Shown here one piece after another: positions 1-9,744 of a stretch of 64,000 nucleotides of DNA. The stretch lies in NCBI GenBank assembly GCA_036785325.1, contig JAXIVH010000001.1:8425213-8489212 (forward strand), read 5' to 3'. Source of the stretch: Urophycis tenuis (Eukaryota; Chordata; Actinopteri; Gadiformes; Phycidae). Within the stretch, counting starts at the first letter, position 1; each line of letters begins with the position of its first letter. The notes beneath the pieces were generated by a model. That model saw only the letters and a list, made by a program, of their open reading frames with translations, made no database searches and had not been told where the DNA came from. The position numbers were made by a program, and so were the translations under genes.

Positions 1-363
1 ACCAATACTAGTGGTACTAAATGATGCATACAGTGCATTTTGTGATTATGCTATATTATGAGGTGCATTAGATTTATTGAGAGGTGGGTAAACTGTTCAC
101 TTAAGTTTAGCCTCCACTACAGCCCTGTCACATGTAAAACTATTTTCATTAAAAATTGGAAATGTGGATGTGCATGGTTATTTTTCTCAAGGCCTCAATT
201 ATTCATAAGTATGCAGTGTTATAAATACATGGTGTACAGAGTGGGGATTTCAAGATGCAGCCTTTCTTATAGCCTATTTGTAAATATTGTAACATTATTC
301 TATGTTTTAGGACATAACATGATTATTCATAAGTATGTAGTGTCATAACTACACCTCTGACGG
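1..363. other. AT-rich DNA with a short direct repeat, no gene seen
   Basis: No coding region is convincing here. A unit like TATTCATAAGTATGCAGTG appears near 201-220 and again, slightly changed, near 322-342. It is probably old repeat DNA at or beyond the edge of the hAT element that follows. Confidence 0.4.
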
Positions 364-2095
364 GCATAACGAACCAATACGTTTAAAAATTGGTTGAAAA
401 TTGAGGAAGTTATGGTTATTTAAAAGTACATTTACCCCTACCAACACTGTTATGGGGAGCGAGCCTATGGAGCGAGCTGACTGTAGCAAGATGGCCGCCA
501 TGTGCGGACGTTCGACTCCGTTGGCCAGTGACGCGGACGAGTCATCTAGTCTTCTTTGTATATCTATGGGTGTGCCTGGCTCTGTGAACAAAGTTCTTTG
601 ATGTCTGAGTCGATTGAGGTTAGCTTTAGCCTCAGACTTGGTTCAGCATCTAACCTGCTTCTATATTTTGTCTTGATGAAGGCGAGGGAAGAGAAGCCTT
701 TCTCGCACAGATACGTGGTTGCAAATGGAATGAGAAAGCGCACGGCCTTGTCCGAAAGTGCAGGATATTCGTTGCGTCGCTGCATCCAAAAGTCCAGCAA
801 TGTCTGGCCTCTGAAGGCAGACTTCAATGTTTCGTCACAGGACAGTTCAATCAAAAGTTCCTGCTCAAGAGCCGATATGTCCTCCTCCAGGACGTCAGAA
901 GCCTTAACGAGAAACGGATCTCGCATCCAGGTATTCCCCTGTGCAATCGCAGGGAAATATTCAGCGAACTGTTGCCGGAGAGAGTTCAGGTGCTCAGCAA
1001 TGTTGTCCCTTACTTGATTAGCGAGCCTGAGGTCATTGTCAGAGAGAAAAGTCTCCAGATTAGGGAACGCTGACGCATCACCAGTCCTTATTTTTATTTC
1101 GAACAATTCCAGCTTTTTCAGCATTGCACTGATTTTGTCCTGAACATCGAAGGCACTGGTAGAGAGTCCCTGCAGTCCCAAATTCAGCTCATTCATTCGG
1201 GAAAAAATGTCTGACAAATAGGCCAGCTGACTGAGCCACACAGTCTTCGTATGCAACAGAAGTTGGACATGCTCGCTGCCCATCTCATCACAGAGAACAT
1301 GGAATAGCCGAGAATGCATCGGTCTGGCCTTGATGAAATTGACCGTTTTCACAGATGTGTCTAAGACAGCCTTAAGATCTTCGGGCATCTTCTTCACTGC
1401 GAGAGCTTCGCGATGGATGCCGCAGTGAGTCCATTTTACATCAGGTGCCACCTCGCGGATTCGGGCTACCACTCCGCTGTGGCGACCTGTCATGGCCCTT
1501 GCCCCGTCTGTGCAGACTCCAACACACTTTTTCCAGTCAAGCCCAGTCTCTTGGAAAAATGCATTTACAAGCTGAAAGATGTGTTCAGCTGTAGTTCTTG
1601 TCTTAAGTGTCTGACAAAACAGAAAGTCCTCCTGAGTTGCGCTTTGATATTCGTACCTGACTTATACAAGCAAATTAGCCAAATCTGCAACATCTGTGGT
1701 CTCGTCAAGTTGAATGGAAAAGTAAGGACTGCATTTAATTCGTTCAATCAGAATTTGTTTAACATTACTTGCCATTGCGTCTATCCTACGTGACACTGTG
1801 TCATTAGAGAGCGGCACCAAGCTCAATTGTTTAGCAGCTTTCTCCCCGCACATAATACCCGTTATCTCTTTTGCTAATGGTAAACAAAGTTCTTCTCCAA
1901 TCATATGCGGCTTACCAACTTTGGCTATACGAAGGCTGGCACGATAGGATGCTTCTTGTGCTTTGGCTACAGGTGTAGTGCTTAGCCGAATTGTTGTCTT
2001 GGACTGCTTTAGCTCATCCCGTTTTCTAAGAAAAAAGTCAACTGGCTTATCTTTCAGTGATGGATGCTTAGTGGAAAGATGTCGTCTGAGGTGTG

Positions 2096-2484
2096 TGTCA
2101 CGCCAACGCCTCCCCCTCTACCTCGATCGGCGTCGCCTGGCTGTTGATCACCGGTCCTGGCACTACAACCCCCAGAATCCCCGGTGATCATTAGCAGCCA
2201 CCTGTGTCTGATTCCCAATGTGTCTCACCTGTGTCTTGTTTGTTTCCCTATTTAACCTCGTGTCTCCTGTCTCCCCTTTGTGAGTGGTTGCGTGTATTGG
2301 TATTGTGTTGTATGTATTAGTATTGAAGATATGGACGTACTCCTGTCTTGGCTATTTGTTTGACGCACACATCTCGCTGTGTGCGCCTGTGCCGGTTTCG
2401 TCCGGCACTTGAATTAAACTCTCTGTTATACCGTTTACGCTGCTTGGTCTCGCTCTTGTCTCCGCCCAACCCCGTATTGTCACA
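2096..2484 (+). repeat. 5' LTR of the nested element
   Basis: This 389-bp terminal repeat matches the 3' copy with one difference that I could find by eye (G at about 2135 versus A at about 4258). A TATA-like CTATTTAACC lies near 2249, so orientation is taken as plus. Confidence 0.9.
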
Positions 2485-2500
2485 TAACCACTCACCACCG

Positions 2501-3922
2501 ATGGAGACAGCGGACCAGGCAGCGGAGGAGCCCACGCTTGCCTCCGTGCTCAAGCGGCTCCCTACCATCGAGGTATTGGAGCAGCGGATGGCGAGCACGG
2601 AGGAACTGCTCCGTGAGCTTCTCCGGCCCTTACCGGCGACGAGTGGCGCCGCCTCCGACGCCGCAAGTGGAGGAGGTCCAGCCCCAGCAGAGGCAGCGGA
2701 GGAGGCACTGCTCCGTGAGCTTCTCCGGCCCTTACCGGCGACGAGTTGCGCCGCCTTCGACGCCGCGAATGGAGGAGTCCCAGCCCCGGCAGAGAGGGAT
2801 CCATACGGGGGCGCCCGTTTGGCACGGGGAAGACCGCGGTCTGCGAGACGGGCCACCAAGCCTCAGAACGGGCCAGCTGAGGTCAACCCGTTCTGGGGAA
2901 CCCGTCTGGCATTCGGAGAACCGCAGTCTGCGAGACGGGCCACCACGCCTCAGAACGGGCCAGCTGAGGCCAACCCGTTCTGGGGAACCCCTCTGACATT
3001 AGGAGAACCGCGGTCGGCGAGACGGTCCACCAAGCCTCAGAACGGGCCAGCTGAGGCCAACCCGTTCTGGGGAACCCGTCTGGCATTCGGAGGACCGCGG
3101 TCTGCGAGACGGGCCACCAAGCCTCAGAACGGGCCAGCTGAGGCCAACCCGTTCTGGGGAACCCCTCTGACATTCGGAGAACCGCGGTCGGCAAAACGGG
3201 CCACCAAGCCTCAGAACGGGCCAGCTGAGGCCAACCCTTTCTGGGGAACACGTCTGGCATTCGGAGGACCGCGGTCTGCGAGACGGGCCACCAAACCTGC
3301 GGCTCCGCTGTACAGCCAGGCCGCCGCTGGGCCGCAGCGCCCTCCTGTCTGCGCTGGGCCGCAGCGGCTTCCTGTCTCCGCCGCTGGGCCGCAGCGGCCT
3401 CCTGTCTCCGCCGCTCCGCCGCAGCGGCCTCCTGTTTCCGCAGCTGGGCCGCAGCGGCCTCCTGTCTGCGCCGCTGGGCTGCAGCGGCCTCCTGTCTCCG
3501 CCGCTCCGCCGCAGCGGCCTCCTGTCGCCACCGCTGGGCCGCAGCAGTCCCCAGTTGGGGACGTCCGTCCGACGCCCGCTCCACGCACGCAGGTGGCTGT
3601 CCGTCCGACGAGACCCCGCCGCCTGAGTCTGCGGCCGCTCCGGAGGCCCCGCCGCCTGAGTCTGCGGCCGCTCCGGAGGCCCCGCCGCCTGAGCCTGCGG
3701 CCGCTCCGGAGGCCCCGCCGCCTGAGCCTGCGGCCGCTCCGGAGGCCCCGCCGCCTGAGCCTGCGGCCGCTCGGGAGGCCCCGCCGCCTGAGCCTGCGGC
3801 CGCTCGGGAGGCCCCGCCGCCTGCGCCTGCGGCCGCTCCGGAGGCCCCGCCGCCTGAGCCTGCGGCCGCTCCGGAGGCCCCGCCGCCTGAGCCTGCGGTC
3901 GCTCCGGAGGCCCGCCGCCTGA
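2501..3922 (+). CDS. Minisatellite-rich Pro/Arg protein of the nested LTR element
   Basis: The ATG lies 16 bp after the 5' LTR; the frame is also open upstream into the LTR, but this is the natural start. The N-terminus (METADQAAEEPTLASVLKRL) is acidic and helical, with a duplicated LLRELLRPLPATS segment. It is followed by about five 29-residue repeats containing NGPAEANPFWG, then 10-residue repeats (PQRPPVSAAG type), then 11-residue RPRRLSLRPLR repeats. The position suggests a gag-like or structural role, but there is no zinc knuckle or protease, so function is unknown. In the last repeat a different frame reads PPPEPAAAPEA and continues further, so the real product may switch frame near 3600. 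Confidence 0.55.
   Translation: METADQAAEEPTLASVLKRLPTIEVLEQRMASTEELLRELLRPLPATSGAASDAASGGGPAPAEAAEEALLRELLRPLPATSCAAFDAANGGVPAPAERDPYGGARLARGRPRSARRATKPQNGPAEVNPFWGTRLAFGEPQSARRATTPQNGPAEANPFWGTPLTLGEPRSARRSTKPQNGPAEANPFWGTRLAFGGPRSARRATKPQNGPAEANPFWGTPLTFGEPRSAKRATKPQNGPAEANPFWGTRLAFGGPRSARRATKPAAPLYSQAAAGPQRPPVCAGPQRLPVSAAGPQRPPVSAAPPQRPPVSAAGPQRPPVCAAGLQRPPVSAAPPQRPPVATAGPQQSPVGDVRPTPAPRTQVAVRPTRPRRLSLRPLRRPRRLSLRPLRRPRRLSLRPLRRPRRLSLRPLRRPRRLSLRPLGRPRRLSLRPLGRPRRLRLRPLRRPRRLSLRPLRRPRRLSLRSLRRPAA
2861..3295 (+). repeat. 87-bp minisatellite (five copies)
   Basis: The string CCTCAGAACG recurs at 2861, 2948, 3035, 3122 and 3209, an exact 87-bp period equal to 29 codons. Copies alternate between two sub-types (CGTCTGGCATTCGG and CCTCTGACATT), suggesting a two-unit expansion step. 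Confidence 0.92.
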
Positions 3923-3955
3923 GCCTGCGGCCGCTCCGGAGGCCCCGCCGCCAGA
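3310..3955 (+). repeat. 30-bp and 33-bp GC-rich tandem repeats
   Basis: From about 3310 to 3545 a 30-bp unit (GGGCCGCAGCGGCCTCCTGT plus ten bases) repeats. From about 3605 to 3955 a 33-bp unit (CCCCGCCGCCTGAG core) repeats about ten times. Both periods are multiples of three. One copy near 3908-3920 has lost a base or two, shifting the frame. Confidence 0.9.
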
Positions 3956-4218
3956 TTCTTCAGCCTCCCCTGAGGCCCTTGTCCCAGCGGCAGTTCAGGA
4001 GTCCAGGGGGTTCTGCCTTCACCACCGGCCTCCGGAAGGCCCGCGCCCCCGCCGCCGGGCTTCGGAGGGCTCGCGCCCCCGCCGCCGGCCTCCGGAGGGC
4101 CCGCGCCCCCGCCGCCGGTCTCCAGAGGGATGCCGCCTGACGTTCCCTGCTCCGCTCCTGGTAGCCCTCCTGGTGGGCGACGCCGCGCGTCAGGAGACGC
4201 GCCTCAGGGGGGGGGTAC

Positions 4219-4607
4219 TGTCACGCCAACGCCTCCCCCTCTACCTCGATCGGCGTCACCTGGCTGTTGATCACCGGTCCTGGCACTACAACCCCCAGAA
4301 TCCCCGGTGATCATTAGCAGCCACCTGTGTCTGATTCCCAATGTGTCTCACCTGTGTCTTGTTTGTTTCCCTATTTAACCTCGTGTCTCCTGTCTCCCCT
4401 TTGTGAGTGGTTGCGTGTATTGGTATTGTGTTGTATGTATTAGTATTGAAGATATGGACGTACTCCTGTCTTGGCTATTTGTTTGACGCACACATCTCGC
4501 TGTGTGCGCCTGTGCCGGTTTCGTCCGGCACTTGAATTAAACTCTCTGTTATACCGTTTACGCTGCTTGGTCTCGCTCTTGTCTCCGCCCAACCCCGTAT
4601 TGTCACA
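4219..4607 (+). repeat. 3' LTR of the nested element
   Basis: This 389-bp copy begins right after a G run and ends TGTCACA before the GTGTG target duplication. Its near identity to the 5' LTR implies recent insertion. Confidence 0.9.
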
Positions 4608-4946
4608 GTGTGATGGCTTCATACATTCATTGCTGAGAACATCTCCACACACAACGCACTGTGGTCTTGGTTCATCCTCAGCTCCACTCCAAAAAAATCC
4701 TAGATTTATGTAAGTAGAGTCATATCTCCTTACAGTCTTGCGTCGTTTGCTAGCCGGTGCTGCATCACTAGCACAGCTGAATTCACCGCTAGCACTTGTG
4801 CTGGGATCATTTAAACCTTCACTGGTAACTTCATCTGGTGTTGTACTGCCTGACACATTCGTCTTATTTATCTTCCTAATATTCCCTGTTTTGAGCCAGG
4901 ATTGCAACGATTTGGCACCATTTTTGCTTCCCAAACTCATCATCAC

Positions 4947-5272
4947 AGCAGTTAGTCAACAGAGATTAACTTGTCACTATATAATCAAGCCTTGCAACTA
5001 CTTAACGGAAACTCGTTACTTTCTTACTTACAGTTAGCCTGAGCGAGCTGCGTGTGTTGCTATGCAACATCACTATCAGCAGGTTTAATAAATAATGCTA
5101 ATCATAGCTAATGCTCCAAAGAAGAGGCTAGCATAGTAAACGTCTGAACACAAAAAACATACAAACATACGCACAAGGAAGATTAAAGCCTAGTCGTTTA
5201 ATTTTAATTCCAGGTCTTACAAATCTTGTGGCTTATGTTTTTAGTTTGCGTGTGTACATGCATATTTATTTT
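4947..5272. other. Non-coding DNA between the hAT gene and the THAP transposon
   Basis: This is probably the 5' non-coding end of the ZBED-type hAT element plus flank. I could not define terminal inverted repeats or an 8-bp target duplication here. No gene is visible. Confidence 0.4.
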
Positions 5273-6121
5273 TTAAAGGTCCCATATTATGCCCCTTTTC
5301 CACAAATTAAAATAGTTCTCATGTGTGTTAAAGACATGTATGTTTTGTTTTTGATAAATGTTATAATTTATATTGAAATCAAATATGTTATGTATTCTTT
5401 GCTTTGCTTCACTCGACATAACCATATAACTGTAATAAAATGTGACAAACAGGATAATTTTTCAATTTAATCTAATCTATTTTTTTTTCTATTTTTATAG
5501 TTTCTTCATAAGCAGGAGTCATTTCTGTAGACACTTTTTAAACATTTATTGACATTGCATTACTAACAAATAAGTTATAACTGTGATAATCAAAACACAG
5601 TAGCATAACAAAATAATAGATATATATAATAGATGTGTATAGACAAGAAAAAAATGTACAACTCCACATAAACACATTAAATGTTCAACGCAACGAAGCT
5701 TCTGGTGGGAGTAGGGGCAGGAGGAAACATGTCAGCCCGATGGGATGGATGGCAGGCCGTTGTTAGAGCAGGTTGACGGGTACCACGCAGGTGTAGACTC
5801 AGGGATGGAGAATCTGTAGAAACACAGTGTGTGAAAATAGTTTAGTGGTAGTAGAGGGGAGGAGACGAGAGGAGGGATAGTGCTCTTAGTAGCCATATGT
5901 TTTAGCAGGCAATCCATAAAAATAAAATGGGATACAAAACAAAAAAGTAATTGCTATATCTTGTCCAATTGCTTGAAGTCGTTACAGGTTCCTTGCATAT
6001 CGCTCTTTTGTGAGCTGGTGTTGGGGCTGGCTGGGACGCAGAATCCGGGTCTTCATCCCAGCTTGTGTGGTCCTTCAAATCCAAACAGAGTTTCCTGATG
6101 CCACAGGTCACTACGTGGGAT

Positions 6122-7032
6122 TCAAACAGCTGCTTGATTGAAGTGGGACACATAACCCGCAATGACCTCCTCCTTGTCTGGCAGTTCAAACTGTGCAGCA
6201 AGGTCTTCAGGAACAGGGATTGCCAGGACTGCATCAGTGTAGGGTGCCGGGTCCATAAACACCTTCTCGAAGATGAGGTCCATCATGTCCACTACATACC
6301 CTGTTTTATACAAGAAATGCACAAACATTGTTTACTTTTTTCAGAGACTGAAAGTGTTTTGCTCATTACCTCCTGACACTTTATCTAATTTATTATTTTT
6401 CATAATGTTTTTTTGTGTGTGTGTGTGTATTACTTTTATACAGTTATTTATTGTTGAAATGTTTATAGATTGTAAGTGCAACAAGTAAAAAGAAATCCTT
6501 TAGTTTTGGTATAAAAAAATAAAAAGTAAATTCTTACTGTATGTTGACTCTGTCTTTAGGGGTCAAGTCCTTTTGAAGCTGCTAATAAAGAGCTGCCCTC
6601 TAAAGGATCTTCCAGTTCCAGTTCCTCCTCCATGTCCTTGCGAGGTCTCTTTGAAGGTCGCTTTACTGGTGTGGATGAAAACTGGAAAGGAGTTGCAGTG
6701 GATGTCCCAACACCAAAATCCTTGCAGGACACAGTAGCCTGGACACCTGTAACCAAAAATAAATTTTAATCAAAGAAAGTGACCTATATGAAAATTTAAG
6801 AGAGTGAATAACTGAGCTGAGTGAAAAGTATTATAACATGTAACTCCTTACTAACTTCTTCCCAAGTAAATGCAGCCTAATGAAGCTGGCTGTATACCTG
6901 CACTCCTGTAAGAAGCCCGTAGAGTCTTGAAGGACAGCTGTGTGCCTACACGACGTGTTTCCATCTCTGTCTGGCATGCAACATCTCTTGATGCAGGAAT
7001 ATGTGCCGTTGATGTTTGTGATGAGCTGGTCT
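6122..7032 (-). pseudogene. Remaining exons of the THAP transposon protein
   Basis: Three exon-like pieces follow the THAP exon. The first is 7032-6852 (acceptor ATAG, donor GTAAGG; contains RDGNTSCRHTAVLQDS). The second is about 6746-6558 (acceptor TTACAG; contains VQATVSCKDFGVGTS, SSTPVKRPSKRPRK and an acidic EEELELEDPLEG run, then a stop). The third is about 6310-6122 (GYVVDMMDLIFEKVFMDPAP and IPVPEDLAAQFE, then a stop). From memory of fish THAP-transposon proteins, the second and third pieces normally flank several hundred residues of transposase core, which is absent here. A different frame continues past the last stop (about 6121-5980). Confidence 0.55.
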
Positions 7033-7751
7033 ATAACAAGCACACAGGGGTTAGAAAAAACATCTTCTCAGAACAAATGTAATCATCCCTCCCCCCACTA
7101 TGTATCAGAACAGTGAGAAACATTTTTTTCACATGCATTTATATTAATATTATATTAATATACCATTGAATAATGACTGAATACATAAGGTAAGCAACAA
7201 AACATAGTTTGTTTGTATGCACAGGACAGGCCAGGACAGTCTGATGACAGAGAGTTCTGAGGTTGAAGTCCTATAATAACAAAATGCACCCGAGACAGTG
7301 ACATGTCTGTAGCTACGACATGTCCGCTATTCTGCTGCAGCAGAGGAAACTCTGCTGTTCTCAGCTCCACGGCCACGACCGCTAAAATGCGGGACGATAC
7401 TGTAAACCGGTGCGTGTTTATCAAAGCTTGGTCGCCGTGCAGAGGCACCAGTCGGTTCGGGCTGCGTTCAAAATGCCTCAGGCAGTGATCACTGCTCCAG
7501 TATAATCGGTAAACCTGAAACTCACCCAGTGATAAACGTTCCGCAGTGCAAAAATAAGGGCGAATAAAATGCTTTATTTTTGTGTCATTCATTCATCTTA
7601 ATGAACGCGTTAAAGTCCCGGCCCTAGTTTTAACATAACTTTAGTATAAGGAGACTATGTCGCGGCCAAACAGTACTTTATGCTAGCTGCCATGCTAACA
7701 GGGCTTGGCGGCCGGCTAAACAGTAAATCAGAATAAAATGTTCAAACTTAC

Positions 7752-8044
7752 AGCTTCCGCGTTCGTAGTTGGATCGCGGACAGTTGGTACGATCCATTTT
7801 TAATCCGCAGGGATTTAGCAAATCCAGTTTTATACTGTCCCTCGTTGATGAAGCAGTCCGACGTGAAACGGTTAGCACACACATACAGCACTTTGGGAAC
7901 TGCTGTAGGGACATCACCATCAAAAATGAAATTCACCCATTGAGTCCTCAGAACCTCCGAAGAGGGAGGTTTATAAAGAGTTGTGTGCTCATTTGTGCAG
8001 CCAACAACAGAGCAACCACTTCTTCCAGCTCGTACCTTCGCCAT
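7752..8044 (-). pseudogene. THAP zinc-finger exon of the transposon
   Basis: The likely start is the ATG at 8044 (MAKVRAGRSGCSVVGCTNEH). The C2CH residues of a THAP domain are visible: CSVVGC near the start and CANRF...DCF downstream, with the WVNFIF segment between. The exon ends at a GTAAGT donor (plus 7746-7751). THAP fingers bind DNA and occur in P-type and other transposases. Upstream in-frame codons exist to 8137, but they would lengthen the finger's N-terminus unusually. The remaining exons lack the catalytic region, so the gene is treated as broken. Confidence 0.7.
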
Positions 8045-8355
8045 TGTGCCAACCGGAGCAATGCTAGCGAGCGGAATAATGGCGGTGTTTAGAAACTTCG
8101 TTAGGGCGTGGCAAACCTTCACCAGAGGCGTTGCCACCAGCCTGAGGGGCAGCGGCCGAGTCTGTTGCTGACGTCAGTAGCAGACCATTTTTCAACCAGC
8201 CTGTTTTAGCGCACATTTTCTAAAGACTGAGAAAGCAAAAAAGGAGAGGATGAACTTTTTTCATATCAGGGGGATTGTAGACAGGCCGGGGATGCATATT
8301 ATTAATAGAAAACCGCTCTAAAGTGCATTTTGCATAATATGGGACCTTTAACGAT

Positions 8356-8817
8356 TGCTTCAACTTTATAAAAAAAATCGTACATACTCCGCGTACCACT
8401 AGAAGGCGCTCGCACCACAGATTGAGAACCATTGAATTAGATAATAGCCTCACAATTGGACATTGGTTTCATTTTCAGAAGAACAAAAAAACATTGCTTG
8501 TAGATGTACAATACGTACAGTAGATGGGGCCAAAAGCCTCCAGCCTTTATAGCTGTTTTATCTTATAAATATATGGCCTATTTTATTGCTTAGGATTACT
8601 ACATTAACATTATATTGTCCTTCTATGGAATAATAGTAATAGTCACAATAATTTTATAAAGCATTTTCCATGGACTCAAATCACGACACAATCTGACCCG
8701 CCGCATCAAGGAATACAAAGAAAGGGTAAACAAAAGATCATTGGGGCAGTGAAGTTTATGACTGAAGGCAGTGTATGTTACACCGTTACTGTTCTTCCTT
8801 GCTGAGCAATGTGTTTG
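8356..8817. other. AT-rich intergenic DNA, nothing recognised
   Basis: No coding potential, tRNA-like fold or clear repeat boundary was seen between the THAP transposon and the LINE fragment. Confidence 0.4.
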
Positions 8818-9396
8818 GTTAGGGTTAGACAGACAGACAGACAAAAATACTTTAATGATCCCTGAGGGAAATTGCATTCGTTAAAATACTCCAGGGAAAA
8901 AGAAGAGACAGACATTCTACGTATAGTAGAGTGTTAGAATATATAAATATATAATAGCAACATATGTAACAATATACAAAAAAATATACATAAATGTACC
9001 TATCTAGGTATACACTATAGATGTAAGTAGTATAAACAAGATGTAGCATGTCGGATTAGGTAGTGGAATGATCAGTTATGAAGTGAGATGACCGGATATG
9101 CAGTGAAATGACCAGTTAAGCAGAGTGAATAACCCGTTATGCAGCGAAAATTAAGAAGATAGTGACAAGTTATATAGTTTGATAACCACAGGCAGGAATG
9201 ATTTCCTATGTCGCTCTGTGGTGCATCTCGGTGAGAGGAGTCTTCTGCTGAAGGTACTCCTCCGCTGAGCCAGGGTGGAAAAGAGAGGGTGAGGGGCATT
9301 GTCCAATATAGTCTGTAGCCTGGACAGCATTCTCCTTTCTGCCACGGTCGTCAGAGTGTCCAGTTCCTCCCCCACTACATCACCAGCCCTCTTCAA
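8818..9396 (-). mobile_element. 5'-truncated LINE (Rex1/Babar-like), 3' end
   Basis: Reading on the minus strand, 9396 to about 9150 encodes the end of a LINE ORF2 (AGDVVGEELDTLTTVAERRM, then RRLLSPRCTTERHRKSFLPV). The 3' UTR follows and ends at 8818-8842 in a short tandem tail (GACA units on the plus strand) preceded by the sequence complementary to GGATCATTAAAGTATTTT. Such tails and C-termini are typical of fish Rex1/Babar-like LINEs. It is a dead, 5'-truncated copy. Confidence 0.7.
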
Positions 9397-9744
9397 GTCA
9401 AGTAACTTTATTTGTCAAATATGCTACATGCCAGGCATATAGCACAGATGAAATTGCAGTCCTCTCAGACCTACGGTCCACTTCCGGCCCGCGGCCCCCC
9501 GACATCCGGCCCGCATCTTGACATTAAAAGTTAAATGCGATTTAGCCCTTCATGCTTATTTTTATTTTCTATTTTATTTGTTTTCCACAATTACAATAAT
9601 AATTTTGCGTGCAATTAATTTAAAAAATATATATAATACTAAATAAATAAATAAATCCAAAATGATTTAACGGGAAGCGCTGACAACATGAAAGAGAAGC
9701 ACAGAAAAAGAAAAGGTAAATAGTAGGAGAAGAAGAAGCTGACG

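Larger units (their letters stand above)
2096..4607 (+). mobile_element. Young non-autonomous LTR retroelement nested in the hAT gene
   Basis: The element is bounded by 389-bp direct repeats that start TGTCACGCC and end TTGTCACA, and is flanked by the 5-bp target duplication GTGTG (2091-2095 and 4608-4612). The internal 1,734 bp lacks reverse transcriptase, integrase and protease. A G-rich tract (about 4204-4216) precedes the 3' LTR as a polypurine-tract candidate. I saw no standard tRNA primer site right after the 5' LTR. Mobilisation by an autonomous relative is inferred. The family is not one I recognise. Confidence 0.88.
564..4946 (-). pseudogene. ZBED-type hAT transposase, split by an LTR element and one nonsense codon
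   Basis: Reading on the minus strand, the N-terminus (4946-4613) contains a BED zinc finger with the first pair CVVC. The second half of the finger (LRRHLSTKH) resumes at 2095 after the inserted LTR element. The frame then runs through SPYFSIQLDETTDVADLANL to a TAA at 1662-1664, and stays open in the same frame from there to 564. The C-terminus has the hAT dimerisation signature (LIPFATTYLCEKGFSSL). Without the insertion the frame is continuous: the removed length, 2,517 bp with one target copy, is a multiple of three and leaves about 621 codons. It resembles vertebrate ZBED5/SCAND3-like hAT-derived proteins. It would have encoded a cut-and-paste transposase and is now inactive. Confidence 0.85.
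5273..8351 (-). mobile_element. THAP-domain DNA transposon, internally deleted
   Basis: The ends form an inverted repeat: TTAAAGGTCCCATATTATGC at 5273-5292 and its complement at 8332-8351. TTAA occurs at both outer edges, which fits a TTAA target duplication, although the palindromic ends make this ambiguous. Exon-like segments on the minus strand encode a THAP zinc finger, a middle piece and a C-terminal piece of a fish transposon protein, but no catalytic DDE core. It is therefore a non-autonomous deletion derivative of about 3.1 kb. Confidence 0.75.

Noticed and set aside
7303..7488. Short frames inside the THAP transposon
   Set aside because: They fall in the intron between the THAP exon and the next exon and show no conservation signal that I know.
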